64,000 bases of DNA from Polaribacter sp. Z022 (GTDB lineage: Bacteria; Bacteroidota; Bacteroidia; Flavobacteriales; Flavobacteriaceae). The position numbers and the translations under genes are program-made. Each line of letters opens with the position of its first letter. Positions within the stretch are counted from its first letter, which is position 1. The notes under the pieces were generated by a model. It was not told where the DNA came from, did not search any database, and saw only the letters and a list, made by a program, of their open reading frames with translations. Shown here piece after piece: positions 51,382 through 60,073 of the stretch. The DNA lies in contig NZ_JALCZO010000003.1 in the NCBI RefSeq assembly GCF_023555495.1, forward strand, positions 310,001-374,000, read 5' to 3'.

Positions 51382-51464
51382 TGTCATTTCGAACGAAACA
51401 GAGTGAAGTTGAGAAATCATAATTAATTTTTTTTTTGAGATTTCTCCACAAGGTCGAAATGACA
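51382..51464. repeat. Palindromic repeat, copy 3
   Basis: 83-nt copy with the same outer arms GTCATTTCGA / TCGAAATGAC. After it only a decayed spacer (ATTCAAATAAAAACATTAA) and a degenerate GATCGCTTCGT...CAATGACA segment (51516-51540) follow before the DJ-1-like gene stop. Confidence 0.8.
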
Positions 51465-51544
51465 ATATGTATTCAGTGATTCAAATAAAAACATTAATTT
51501 ATTTACAAAATTGAGATCGCTTCGTAAACACACAATGACAATAA

Positions 51545-52279
51545 TTACTCAACAATTAAATGAGGTACCTCATCTACATTCCAATCAATAACCAAACCAC
51601 CTGCTAAAGATTTAGCAACATCTTTTCCGTATAAAAACTCACATAAATACAAAGCAGCTTCAAAAGATTTTGCTCCTCCAGCAGATGTAATGTATTTTCC
51701 ATCATGTACAAATAACACTTTTTTTCTGATATCTAAATCTGGAAACATTATTCTCATTTTATCAATATCACTAGGAAAAGTAGTGGAAACTTTACCTTTT
51801 AACAATCCTGCTTTTGCCAAAACAAATGCTCCATCACAATGAGAAGTTACATATTTAGCTTCTTTATCAATGCGTTTTACAAAATCTATCATTGCTTTGT
51901 CATCTAAATCTGTATCTAAATGATGTTCTGCAGAAGGAACAACCAAAATATCAATCTTTGGTAAAGAATCTTTTACATAATTATAATCTGGCAAAATTTT
52001 CATTCCTTCAAAAGTAGTAATGTGTTTATCTGTATTTGCAACCGTAAACACATTCATTGCTTTTATATTTTCTCTAAAAATAGTATGCTGAAAAATATCA
52101 AAAGGAGCTGTTAACTCTGTATTAAAGGTTCCATCCATAATTAAAAAAGCAACATTATATCTGTCTTTTTCTAATTTTGGAAATGTTTTTTCTACTGAAA
52201 CTTCTTTAACTACTTCTTCTTTTTTAGGTTTACAACCAACAAATGCAATTGTTAATAAAACTAATAATATACTTCTCAT
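51545..52279 (-). CDS. DJ-1/PfpI family lipoprotein
   Basis: 244 residues. MRSILLVLLTIAFVGC is an SPII signal with lipidated Cys16. The DJ-1/PfpI fold follows: YNVAFLIMDGTFNTELTAPFDIFQ, the nucleophile Cys148 in TSHCDGAFVLA, STTFP and YITSAGGAKSFEAAL. Such family members are glyoxalase, chaperone or transcription-regulator-associated domains; here it is a free-standing lipoprotein on the outside of a membrane. Substrate unknown. The tandem palindromes end 80 nt beyond its stop. Confidence 0.88.
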   Translation of the reverse strand: MRSILLVLLTIAFVGCKPKKEEVVKEVSVEKTFPKLEKDRYNVAFLIMDGTFNTELTAPFDIFQHTIFRENIKAMNVFTVANTDKHITTFEGMKILPDYNYVKDSLPKIDILVVPSAEHHLDTDLDDKAMIDFVKRIDKEAKYVTSHCDGAFVLAKAGLLKGKVSTTFPSDIDKMRIMFPDLDIRKKVLFVHDGKYITSAGGAKSFEAALYLCEFLYGKDVAKSLAGGLVIDWNVDEVPHLIVE

Positions 52280-52392
52280 TTCTTTAATTTATTCAAGCAT
52301 AAAAATATCTAAAATCATTTTAACAATTCATTTTAATTGAAACTCTTTTTTGTTTTGTAGATTTAGCCTGAATTTAAAAACCAACTTTACAA

Positions 52393-54309
52393 ATGAAAAG
52401 ATATATTCTTCTCGCTATTTTCAGTGTTTTTTTAATCGTTAGTTGCGATAAAAAAACAGATGAAAAATCACCTAAAAAAAATACTTATGTTGCAGACAAT
52501 TACACTAAAAAAGAAGTGGATATTGTTATGAGAGATGGTGTAAAATTACATACAACAATCTACTCACCAAAAGACACAAGTAAAGAATACCCTATTTTAA
52601 TGCAAAGAACTCCTTATAGCTCTAGGCCTTATGGAGAAGGAAAAATGAAAAGCAAAATAGGACCAAATGTTCATTTAATGAAAGAAGGAAATATTGTAGT
52701 ATATCAAGATGTTCGTGGAAGATGGATGAGTGAAGGTGTTTATGACAATATGCGCGCATACATTCCAAACAAAAAAGAAAATGAATCTGATGAAGTTTCT
52801 GATACGTATGACACTATAGATTGGTTGGTTAAAAATGTAGAAAACAACAATGGAAATGTAGGTACTTGGGGAATATCATATCCTGGTCATTATGCTACAG
52901 TTTCTGCTATAGATGCACATCCTGCTTTAAAAGCAGCTTCTCCTCAAGCTTGTATTGGAGATTTTTTCTTTGATGATTTTCATCATAATGGTGCATTTTT
53001 ATTAAGCTATTTTAGAGCAATTTCGTTATTTGGAACCTATAAAGACACTCCAACAGATTCTGCTTGGTACTCTTTTCCTAAAATGAACTCTAAAGATCAA
53101 TATCAATTTTTCTTAGACAAAGGTCCTTTATCTAACTTAAATGAATATTTTCAATACGATAAGTTAGATGTAAATGCAACTTCATCAAAAGATAAAATTG
53201 ATGATTTTTTCTGGAAAGAAATTGTAGAACATCCTAATTATGACGAAGTTTGGAAAAGCAAAGGAATTATTCAACACATGAACAAAGTACCAAGTACAGT
53301 AGCAACTATGATTGTTGGTGGAGAATTTGATGCTGAAGATTTATACGGACCTTTAGAAACGTATAAAGGAATAGAGAAACACGGAAAAGACAATTACAAC
53401 ACTTTAGTTTTTGGACCTTGGGATCATGGTAGATGGGCAAGTTCTGGAGTAAGAAACGCAGTTGGTAATTATTATTTTGGAGATTCTATTTCTTTAAATT
53501 TTCAAAAAAATATTGAAACAAAATTCTTTAACCATTTCTTAAAAGGTAAAGGTGATAAAAACTCAGGTTTACCTGAAGCTTATGTATTTGATTCTGGTAA
53601 AAAAGAATGGAAATCTTATGATTCTTGGCCACCAAAAAAAGTAGTGAAAGAAAACTGGTTTTTATCTGATAATCAAGAGTTAACTGCTGAAAAAAAATCA
53701 ACATCAAAAATTAGTTTTATTAGTGATATAAAACGTCCTGTTCCATATTCTGAAGACATTAAAACTGTTTTTACTCCAAGAAAATACATGACAGACGATC
53801 AACGTTTTGCTGCAAGAAGACCAGATGTTTTAGTTTTTGAAACAAATATTTTAACAGAAGACTTTACTTTAGCTGGAGATATTTTAGCAAAATTAAAAGT
53901 TGCTACAACTGGTACAGCTGCAGATTGGATTGTTAAAGTTGTTGATGTTCATCCTTCTGACACAAAAGAAAATAATGATAAATTACAAGATCATTTAAAA
54001 ATGAGTAATTATCATTTAATGGTGAGAAGCGAAGTTTTAAGAGGTAGATTTAGAAATAGTTTTGAAAAACCAGAACCTTTTATTCCTAACAAAAAAACAG
54101 ATGTAAATATAAAATTACAAGACGTTTTTCACACCTTTAAAAAAGGACATAAAGTACAAATTCAAGTACAAAGCACTTGGTTTCCTTTAATAGATTTAAA
54201 TCCGCAAACGTATGTAGACAATATCTATAAGGCCAAAGAAAAAGACTTTAAAACGCAAACTCATACAGTTTTTACAGATTCTTCAATTGAGTTTACTGTA
54301 TTGAAATAA
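52393..54309 (+). CDS. CocE/NonD-type S15 hydrolase lipoprotein
   Basis: 638 residues. MKRYILLAIFSVFLIVSC is an SPII signal (Cys18). The X-Pro dipeptidyl-peptidase / cocaine-esterase fold has VMRDGVKLHTTIYSP, the nucleophile Ser162 in GISYPGH, Asp in GEFDAEDLYG, His in GPWDHGRW, and a jelly-roll C-terminal domain (AGDILAKLKVATTGTAADWIVKVVDVHP). Acylase or peptidase activity cannot be told apart. It would act at the cell surface or in the periplasm. A terminator follows. Confidence 0.9.
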   Translation: MKRYILLAIFSVFLIVSCDKKTDEKSPKKNTYVADNYTKKEVDIVMRDGVKLHTTIYSPKDTSKEYPILMQRTPYSSRPYGEGKMKSKIGPNVHLMKEGNIVVYQDVRGRWMSEGVYDNMRAYIPNKKENESDEVSDTYDTIDWLVKNVENNNGNVGTWGISYPGHYATVSAIDAHPALKAASPQACIGDFFFDDFHHNGAFLLSYFRAISLFGTYKDTPTDSAWYSFPKMNSKDQYQFFLDKGPLSNLNEYFQYDKLDVNATSSKDKIDDFFWKEIVEHPNYDEVWKSKGIIQHMNKVPSTVATMIVGGEFDAEDLYGPLETYKGIEKHGKDNYNTLVFGPWDHGRWASSGVRNAVGNYYFGDSISLNFQKNIETKFFNHFLKGKGDKNSGLPEAYVFDSGKKEWKSYDSWPPKKVVKENWFLSDNQELTAEKKSTSKISFISDIKRPVPYSEDIKTVFTPRKYMTDDQRFAARRPDVLVFETNILTEDFTLAGDILAKLKVATTGTAADWIVKVVDVHPSDTKENNDKLQDHLKMSNYHLMVRSEVLRGRFRNSFEKPEPFIPNKKTDVNIKLQDVFHTFKKGHKVQIQVQSTWFPLIDLNPQTYVDNIYKAKEKDFKTQTHTVFTDSSIEFTVLK

Positions 54310-54325
54310 AGCATTTTTAATTTTA

Positions 54326-54361
54326 AAAAAATCCATCAATGAACTTGATGGATTTTTTTTA
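54326..54361. terminator. Bidirectional terminator
   Basis: AATCCATCAA and TTGATGGATT form a stem around TGAAC, A run left and T run right; ends both the CocE-like gene and, overlapping its stop codon, the MFS gene. Confidence 0.8.
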
Positions 54362-55564
54362 TGCTTCTTCATTTTTTAGAACTCTTAAAAGGTACATCAA
54401 TATTAAAACACCAACTAATGCAAAAATTGTAGTTGTGTACCAAGTAAATTCAAAACCAAATTCATCAACCATTTGCATACCTACATTATGACTAAAAATA
54501 TGTGACAATGAAAATGAAATACTATAAAGAGCCATATATTCTCCTTGATTTCCTTTTTTTGCTCTTTCCACTGCAAAAGCATTAGAAAAAGGAAATGCTA
54601 TCATTTCTCCTATTGTCATTAATAACATTCCAATTATTAAAATACCTACCCAACCAGTTAAATTTAATACGATAAAACTTAAAGCAGTTAAAAACAAACC
54701 AAGAGTAATTAATTTTACTTTAGATTTTTTAGTGTCTTCTAACCATTTAATTAAAGGCATTTCTAAAAGAAATATAAAAAACCCATTAAAGCCCATTAAC
54801 AAACCTATTTCAAATTCTGATAAGAAATGGATGTCTTTATAATACAATGGCATTGTAGAAAAGTATTGTAAGAATACAAATCCGAAGATAAACATGGCAA
54901 TAAAGAAAATCCAAAATGCTTTGTCTTCATAAGCAGAAACAGGGTTTTCTACTTTTACCTCATCTTGTACTTTAGCTTTTTTAGGATGCAAAACTTTTAG
55001 CAATAAAAATGCTGCTAATACACACGTAATTCCATCTGTCCAAAATAAACCTTCATAACCAATACCAGTAATTATTAAACCACCAATTGCTGGTCCTGCA
55101 GAAAAACCTAAATTAATTGCCAAACGAATTAATGTTACAGAACGTGTCTTGTTTTCTGGCTTACTGTATGCACTTAAGGCAACAAACATTGCTGGTCTAA
55201 AAGAATCTGCAACCAACATAACAAAAAATATACCTGCACAAAAACCATAAAAAGTAGTTGCATATTGTAGTGCAACAAATAAAACACCTGTTAACAAAAG
55301 GCTTACATACATTACCTTGTAATAACCTATTTTATCAGTTAATTTTCCTCCAATCCAAGTTCCTACTACAGAACCTAAACCAAAAAAAGACATAATCCAA
55401 CCAACATCAGTTAACGAAAAATTTAAACTTTTTGTTAAGTAAAGTGATAGAAAAGGAATAACCATTGTTCCTGATCTGTTTATAAAAGTGATTAAAGATA
55501 ACCACCAAACTTCTTTAGAGAGACCTCTAAAAGTATTTATGTAATTATTGTATAGTTTTATCAT
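54359..55564 (-). CDS. Major facilitator superfamily transporter
   Basis: 401 residues with about 12 membrane helices. Loop motif GGKLTDKIGYYKVM between helices 2 and 3 is the MFS signature; a central cytoplasmic loop is near residue 200 (HPKKAKVQDEVKVENPVSAYED). The sequence resembles drug-efflux-type MFS (MdtH-like group), but substrate is unknown. A strong terminator-like hairpin lies 24 nt before its start codon on the same strand, and no minus-strand gene precedes it, so read-through control is possible. No promoter box is recognisable. Confidence 0.9.
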   Translation of the reverse strand: MIKLYNNYINTFRGLSKEVWWLSLITFINRSGTMVIPFLSLYLTKSLNFSLTDVGWIMSFFGLGSVVGTWIGGKLTDKIGYYKVMYVSLLLTGVLFVALQYATTFYGFCAGIFFVMLVADSFRPAMFVALSAYSKPENKTRSVTLIRLAINLGFSAGPAIGGLIITGIGYEGLFWTDGITCVLAAFLLLKVLHPKKAKVQDEVKVENPVSAYEDKAFWIFFIAMFIFGFVFLQYFSTMPLYYKDIHFLSEFEIGLLMGFNGFFIFLLEMPLIKWLEDTKKSKVKLITLGLFLTALSFIVLNLTGWVGILIIGMLLMTIGEMIAFPFSNAFAVERAKKGNQGEYMALYSISFSLSHIFSHNVGMQMVDEFGFEFTWYTTTIFALVGVLILMYLLRVLKNEEA

Positions 55565-55587
55565 GATTAGTTGTTGTATAAAAATAA

Positions 55588-55617
55588 AAAAGTCCGACTT
55601 TGAAGTCGGACTTTTAT
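55588..55617 (-). terminator. Terminator-like hairpin in front of the MFS gene
   Basis: AAAAGTCCGACTT and AAGTCGGACTTTT pair perfectly; on the minus strand TTTTTTATTTTT follows. It is placed upstream of the MFS start with no gene behind it on that strand, so it either ends an unseen transcript or is an attenuator. Confidence 0.6.
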
Positions 55618-55767
55618 AATTGTTTGATTTTATATTGATATTATCAAAACATATTTACAGACCGATTTTCTCGTGTTTTACACGATAACTTGGTAATATA
55701 TGTTAAGACTTGATACATTTTATTTCTTTTAAGATGGGATAAATCTACATAAAATAATTGAAAATTG

Positions 55768-55775
55768 TATTTTTG
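55768..55775 (+). promoter_or_regulatory. -7 box TATTTTTG of the DUF4252 gene
   Basis: Exact TAnnTTTG match 18 nt before the ATG at 55794. Confidence 0.55.
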
Positions 55776-55793
55776 AGATGTAAATAAATTATT

Positions 55794-56327
55794 ATGAATA
55801 AAAAACACATTGTTATTTTAAGTCTTATTTTTTTAATTTCTTGTGGAAGTGGAAAATCTTTTCAAAGTTTTTTTAATGACCACAAAAGAGATTTAGGCGT
55901 TACTGCTTTTCAGGTTCCAAATTTCATGAGGGCTTTGTTAACAAACATTTCTCCAGAAATAAATAATCTTTTTGGCAATGTAAAAGATTTTAAATTTATA
56001 ACATTTAATGACATTTCTACTACCAAACAAAATACTTTAATTGAAGAAATGGACTTAGTAACTGCTAATAATTTTACAGATATACTTAGAACAAATACTG
56101 TTGATAAAACAAAAATTATATCTGTAAAAGAAAATGGTGATGTTGTTACACAAGCAATCATTTTTAATTCTACTTTAGCTAAAACATCTGTAATTTATTT
56201 AAAAGGTAATTTTGATCCAAATAAAATAAAGCAACTTTCAGAAACCAATCAATTTGAAGATTTATCAAATAAATTATTGCAAAACTATCAACCAAAATCT
56301 ATAACTCCTGGTTTTAACCCTAACTAA
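55794..56327 (+). CDS. DUF4252-like lipoprotein
   Basis: 177 residues with SPII signal MNKKHIVILSLIFLISC (Cys17). The body (VTAFQVPNFMRALLTNISPE, FKFITFNDISTTKQNTLIEEMDL, IISVKENGDVVTQAIIFNST, ISLKG-like end) fits DUF4252, lipoproteins often found next to sigma/anti-sigma genes in Bacteroidota. No such gene adjoins it here; the following DUF1684 lipoprotein begins 3 nt after the stop, so they form one unit. Function unknown. Confidence 0.72.
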   Translation: MNKKHIVILSLIFLISCGSGKSFQSFFNDHKRDLGVTAFQVPNFMRALLTNISPEINNLFGNVKDFKFITFNDISTTKQNTLIEEMDLVTANNFTDILRTNTVDKTKIISVKENGDVVTQAIIFNSTLAKTSVIYLKGNFDPNKIKQLSETNQFEDLSNKLLQNYQPKSITPGFNPN

Positions 56328-56330
56328 ACA

Positions 56331-56948
56331 ATGAAAAAACTACTTCTTTTATCTACTCTAATTTTTTCTTTAATTTCTTGTAACTCTCAAGGAAAACGTA
56401 AAATAATGGGAGAAACAACTTATCAAAAAGAGTTAAACGCAAGTTATAAAGACGCTTCTAAATCTCCTTTAAAAAAGAAAGATTTAAAAAACTTTAAAGG
56501 ATTAGAATTTTTTAAAATTGATTCTTCTTTTGTAATAAAAGCAAACTTTACAAAAATAGAAAATGCTCCTACTTTTGAAATGGCTACTACAACAGACAGG
56601 AAACCTTTATACAAAGAATTTGGTTTGGTAAATTTTACTCTAAATGGTAAAGATTGCCAATTAACAATTTACCAAAGTCAAGATGATTTACGTGACGAAA
56701 AATATAAAGATTATTTGTTTTTACCTTTTACAGATAATACTTCTGGAGGAGAATCTTATGGAGGTGGACGTTATATGGATATAATGATTTCTGATATTAA
56801 AACTGATAATACTGTAACATTAAATTTTAATAACACATACAACCCTTATTGTGCTTATAATGATAAATATTCTTGCCCATTAACTCCTAGAAAAAACCAT
56901 TTAGATATAGAAATTAAAGCAGGTATAAAAGTTTTTAAGAAACATTAA
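56331..56948 (+). CDS. DUF1684 lipoprotein
   Basis: 205 residues, SPII signal MKKLLLLSTLIFSLISC (Cys17). The DUF1684 pattern is visible: KSPLKKKDLKNFKGLEFFKID, GLVNFTLNGKDCQLTIYQS, LFLPFTDNTSGGESYGGGRYMDI, NFNNTYNPYCAYNDKYSCPLTPRKN. Function unknown; conserved Cys-bearing loop YNPYCAYN is typical. Co-transcribed with the DUF4252-like gene. Confidence 0.88.
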   Translation: MKKLLLLSTLIFSLISCNSQGKRKIMGETTYQKELNASYKDASKSPLKKKDLKNFKGLEFFKIDSSFVIKANFTKIENAPTFEMATTTDRKPLYKEFGLVNFTLNGKDCQLTIYQSQDDLRDEKYKDYLFLPFTDNTSGGESYGGGRYMDIMISDIKTDNTVTLNFNNTYNPYCAYNDKYSCPLTPRKNHLDIEIKAGIKVFKKH

Positions 56949-56957
56949 AAATGAATA

Positions 56958-57206
56958 TTACTTCATTTTTTTATTGGTTATATATAAACCATAAAAAACA
57001 CTGAAGATAATTTTAAACCCAAAAAAGTTTTTCCATTTACCGTCAGAAAAATTATTCTTATTCAACGTTTCAAAATCTCCAGAAAATATTTCTGAAGAAC
57101 TATTTATTAGCAAAGAAATTACTGTAACTATCACAAAAAAAGGGATGGCTACTTTTGCAAAGTTAGACCAAAACTCAGGTTGTTTTATTTTATTTAGAAA
57201 TGCCAT
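56958..57206 (-). CDS. Small membrane protein behind the MazG-like gene
   Basis: 82 residues with one or two membrane helices (VAIPFFVIVTVISLLI, FKIIFSVFYGLYI). Its start codon overlaps the stop of the MazG-like gene by one base (TAATG), so the two are co-translated. No family recognised. Confidence 0.65.
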   Translation of the reverse strand: MAFLNKIKQPEFWSNFAKVAIPFFVIVTVISLLINSSSEIFSGDFETLNKNNFSDGKWKNFFGFKIIFSVFYGLYITNKKMK

Positions 57207-57532
57207 TATTTTAATTTTTTATTATTGTGATGACGATCGTGATCGCGTTTTGTTTTAATATCTAATTTCTTTTCAAAAGCGTCTTGTAAATTAACACCTG
57301 TTTGGTTTGCTAAACATAAAACCACAAACATAACATCTGCTAATTCTTCTCCTAAATCTTTATTTTTATCAGATTCTTTTTCACTTTGTTCTCCATAACG
57401 TCTTGCAATAATTCGTGCAACCTCTCCTACCTCTTCTGTAAGTTGTGCCATATTTGTTAGCTCATTAAAATAACGAACTCCATGATTTTTAATCCAATCA
57501 TCAACTTGTTTTTGAGCGTTTTCTATGTTCAT
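57206..57532 (-). CDS. MazG-like nucleotide pyrophosphohydrolase
   Basis: 108 residues, all-alpha. The MazG-type motif EExxE...ExxD is present as LTEEVGEVARIIARRYGE and LGEELADVMFVVLCLAN, the acidic ligands for Mg2+. It should hydrolyse a non-canonical or (d)NTP to NMP plus pyrophosphate; substrate unknown. A perfect -7 box (TATCTTTG, minus strand, 57573-57566) precedes it, and a small membrane protein overlaps its end. Confidence 0.85.
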   Translation of the reverse strand: MNIENAQKQVDDWIKNHGVRYFNELTNMAQLTEEVGEVARIIARRYGEQSEKESDKNKDLGEELADVMFVVLCLANQTGVNLQDAFEKKLDIKTKRDHDRHHNNKKLK

Positions 57533-57565
57533 TTTATTTATTTAAATAATTAAAAAATTACATTT

Positions 57566-57573
57566 CAAAGATA
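57566..57573 (-). promoter_or_regulatory. -7 box TATCTTTG of the MazG-like gene
   Basis: Exact TAnnTTTG match on the minus strand, 33 nt before the start codon. Confidence 0.5.
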
Positions 57574-57659
57574 TAATTTCTAAAATACATTCGTTTATTT
57601 GTTAATGTAAAAAACATACTTACAAAACTGGTTTTTAAGATTTTTTATTGATGAAAAAT

Positions 57660-58523
57660 CTAAAAATTCATAACTACACCAAAACTTTGTGGTGTAAATT
57701 GAAAATCCCAAGCTACTTTTTTCTTTTTTCGTTTGTCATTGTATTTTTCATCGTATTTTCTATCTAAATATCTATCAATAGTTTCTACAATAAAAATACT
57801 TAATGCTGTAGAAAAAACAACATCAGACAACCAATGAAAACGATCTACAATTCTTGCAAAACCAGGAATTGAACCTACAGTATACAAACCAGCTTTTATC
57901 CAAGGATTATCAAAATGTTTCGCTAAAACATACGCATTTGTAAAACCTAACATTACATGGCCAGAAGGAAAAGAATCATAATTATAAACTCTGTCAAAAT
58001 GCAAAGGATCAAAAACATTTTTACCAACATTTGCTTTTGGTCTTGCTCTACCAATAATTCTTTTAGAAACTTGTTGCAATAATCCTGCTGCAGATGCAGA
58101 CGATATTAACAACACACCTGTTCTTCTTAATTTGGGGTTTTTGGTAAAAAGTCCAACCAAATATACAGCTCCTGTTAATCTAAAATTTGTATTTGGGCCT
58201 CCATATTCATTTCCATAATCTGTTAACCAACGAGGCACATCTCCTCTCCAATTATTTGCCCAATTATCTACATTATCATCAATTGTGTATAGAGCTGCAG
58301 TTCCTGCTGCTATTAACCCAAAATTAGCAAATTGATCTTTTTTCCAATACAAAGGTCTAGAGTAGGCATACCCCATTCCTCCAGCAATATTACCCAAATC
58401 ATACGTAAATTCTTGCCATAAGTTTCGCTCTTTATTTATATTTAAAGAATACTTAGAATCTTGACTAAAAACAAAATTTACAACTAATAAAAAAGTGATT
58501 GATAAGGCTATTTTTTTCTTCAT
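57660..58523 (-). CDS. PAP2 family phosphatase
   Basis: 287 residues with signal peptide (ending FSQ) and the three PAP2 motifs: KRIIGRARP (154-162), PSGH (186-189) and R224...H230...D234 (ARIVDRFHWLSD). Short hydrophobic segments alternate with loops. The family dephosphorylates lipid or small-molecule phosphates on the outer face of a membrane; undecaprenyl diphosphate or phosphatidic acid are possible substrates. It is the last gene of the pdxJ-hydrolase-PAP2 run, 11 nt after the hydrolase. Confidence 0.9.
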   Translation of the reverse strand: MKKKIALSITFLLVVNFVFSQDSKYSLNINKERNLWQEFTYDLGNIAGGMGYAYSRPLYWKKDQFANFGLIAAGTAALYTIDDNVDNWANNWRGDVPRWLTDYGNEYGGPNTNFRLTGAVYLVGLFTKNPKLRRTGVLLISSASAAGLLQQVSKRIIGRARPKANVGKNVFDPLHFDRVYNYDSFPSGHVMLGFTNAYVLAKHFDNPWIKAGLYTVGSIPGFARIVDRFHWLSDVVFSTALSIFIVETIDRYLDRKYDEKYNDKRKKKKVAWDFQFTPQSFGVVMNF

Positions 58524-58534
58524 ATTAGTTTATA

Positions 58535-59299
58535 CTACTTTAAAAAATCGCAAACTTCGTTATAAAATTGTTTCGGATTTTCTGCATGTAACCAATGACC
58601 TGCATTTTTAATTTCTATGATTTTTGAATTTGGAAAATGAGCTTCTATAATTGGCTCTTCATTTTCTGTAATATAATCAGATTTATCACCTTTTAAAAAC
58701 AAGGTTTCTTTTTCAAAAACTGTAAAAGGTGGCAACGCTTCACCAACTTCTGGATTGTTTTCTGTTAAAGACTCTAAATTAAAACGATAAGCTAATTGTC
58801 CTTTTTCTTTCCAAAAAACATTCTTTAATAAAAACTGACGTACACCAAAATCTGGAATTAATTTGGCTATTTTTTTATCAACTAAAGTTCTTGTATTTTC
58901 AATAGAAAAATCAACCGAATTTAAACCTGCTAAAATTGCATTATGATGTGGTTGATACATTCTTGGAGAAATATCTACTACAATTAATTTTTCTACCAAT
59001 TCTGGATATGTAACTGCAAACAACATGGCAGTTTTCCCTCCCATAGAATGACCAATAATTTCAACTTTTTCTAATTGATGAAACTGAATATAGTTAAATA
59101 AATCTTCAACTAAAACTTCATAATTAAATTCATCTTCATGAAAACTACGTCCATGATTTCTTTGATCTATTAAATGAACTTGAAAATCTTCAGCAAACTG
59201 ATTTCCTAATGACTTCCAATTATCAGACATTCCAAAATAACCATGTAAAATTAACAATGGTTTTCCTTCTCCTTTTATTGTAGAATGTAAAATTTCCAT
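58535..59299 (-). CDS. Alpha/beta hydrolase (YbfF-like)
   Basis: 254 residues with oxyanion HGYFG, nucleophile Ser85 in GHSMGG, and His in NAGHWLH near the end. The opening LLILHGYFGMSDNW and DQRNHGRS are those of YbfF-type esterases. Cytoplasmic, no signal. One nucleotide separates it from pdxJ upstream. Substrate unknown. Confidence 0.9.
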   Translation of the reverse strand: MEILHSTIKGEGKPLLILHGYFGMSDNWKSLGNQFAEDFQVHLIDQRNHGRSFHEDEFNYEVLVEDLFNYIQFHQLEKVEIIGHSMGGKTAMLFAVTYPELVEKLIVVDISPRMYQPHHNAILAGLNSVDFSIENTRTLVDKKIAKLIPDFGVRQFLLKNVFWKEKGQLAYRFNLESLTENNPEVGEALPPFTVFEKETLFLKGDKSDYITENEEPIIEAHFPNSKIIEIKNAGHWLHAENPKQFYNEVCDFLK

Positions 59300-59300
59300 T

Positions 59301-60014
59301 TTATTGTAGTTTGTGTAAATACATGTTTACAACATTTTCTAGCCCTAAATACAAACTTTCTGCAATTAAAGCATGACCTATAGACACTTCTGCCAAATTA
59401 GGAATATTCTGTTTAAAGAATTTAATATTGTCTAAACTTAAATCATGTCCTGCATTAATACCCAAGCCTAAATCATGAGCTAAAACAGCAGCATCTGCAT
59501 AAGATTTTACAATTTCTTTATTTCCTAAATCAAATTGAGTTGCAAAATCTTCTGTATACAATTCTATTCTATCTGCCCCTGTTTTTGCAGCAGCTTCAAT
59601 TAATTTTAAATCTGTATCAATAAAAATAGACGTTCTTATATTATTTTCTTGAAACTCTTTAATTACTTCTTGCAAAAAAGATTGATGTTTAATAGTATCC
59701 CAACCAGCATTCGATGTAATAGCATCAACAGCATCTGGCACTAAAGTAACCTGGGTTGGTTTAACTTCTAATACTAAATCCATAAAAGATTTAATAGGAT
59801 TTCCTTCAATATTATATTCTGTAGTAACAATATTTTTTAAATCTCTTGCATCTTGATAACGAATATGTCTTTCATCTGGTCTTGGATGAATTGTAATTCC
59901 TTGAGCACCAAATTCTTCTATATCTTTTGCAACTTTTAAAAGATTAGGTACATCTCCTCCTCTAGAATTTCTTAAAGTTGCTATTTTATTAATATTTACA
60001 CTTAACTTTGTCAT
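59301..60014 (-). CDS. pdxJ: Pyridoxine 5'-phosphate synthase
   Basis: Final ring-closure step of the DXP-dependent vitamin B6 pathway: condenses 1-deoxyxylulose 5-phosphate and 3-amino-2-oxopropyl phosphate. 237 residues with [17 protein letters not shown], the catalytic-region [27 protein letters not shown], and [14 protein letters not shown] perfect -7 box (TATCTTTG, minus strand, 60039-60032) lies 17 nt before the ATG. It leads a three-gene run; the CBS-domain gene is divergent. Confidence 0.95.
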   Translation of the reverse strand: MTKLSVNINKIATLRNSRGGDVPNLLKVAKDIEEFGAQGITIHPRPDERHIRYQDARDLKNIVTTEYNIEGNPIKSFMDLVLEVKPTQVTLVPDAVDAITSNAGWDTIKHQSFLQEVIKEFQENNIRTSIFIDTDLKLIEAAAKTGADRIELYTEDFATQFDLGNKEIVKSYADAAVLAHDLGLGINAGHDLSLDNIKFFKQNIPNLAEVSIGHALIAESLYLGLENVVNMYLHKLQ

Positions 60015-60031
60015 GGTCTAAAATTAGATGG

Positions 60032-60039
60032 CAAAGATA
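60032..60039 (-). promoter_or_regulatory. -7 box TATCTTTG of pdxJ
   Basis: Exact TAnnTTTG match on the minus strand, 17 nt before pdxJ. On the plus strand TATATTCG near 60060, one mismatch, may serve the CBS gene. Confidence 0.55.
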
Positions 60040-60073
60040 ATTTATTAAATCATTTATCCTATATTCGTAAAGC

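Noticed and set aside
50821..51544. CRISPR array
   Set aside because: Three long palindromic units spaced about 175 nt apart do not match the 23-50-nt repeat and 25-50-nt spacer size, and the spacers are nearly identical to each other instead of unique; no cas genes are near.
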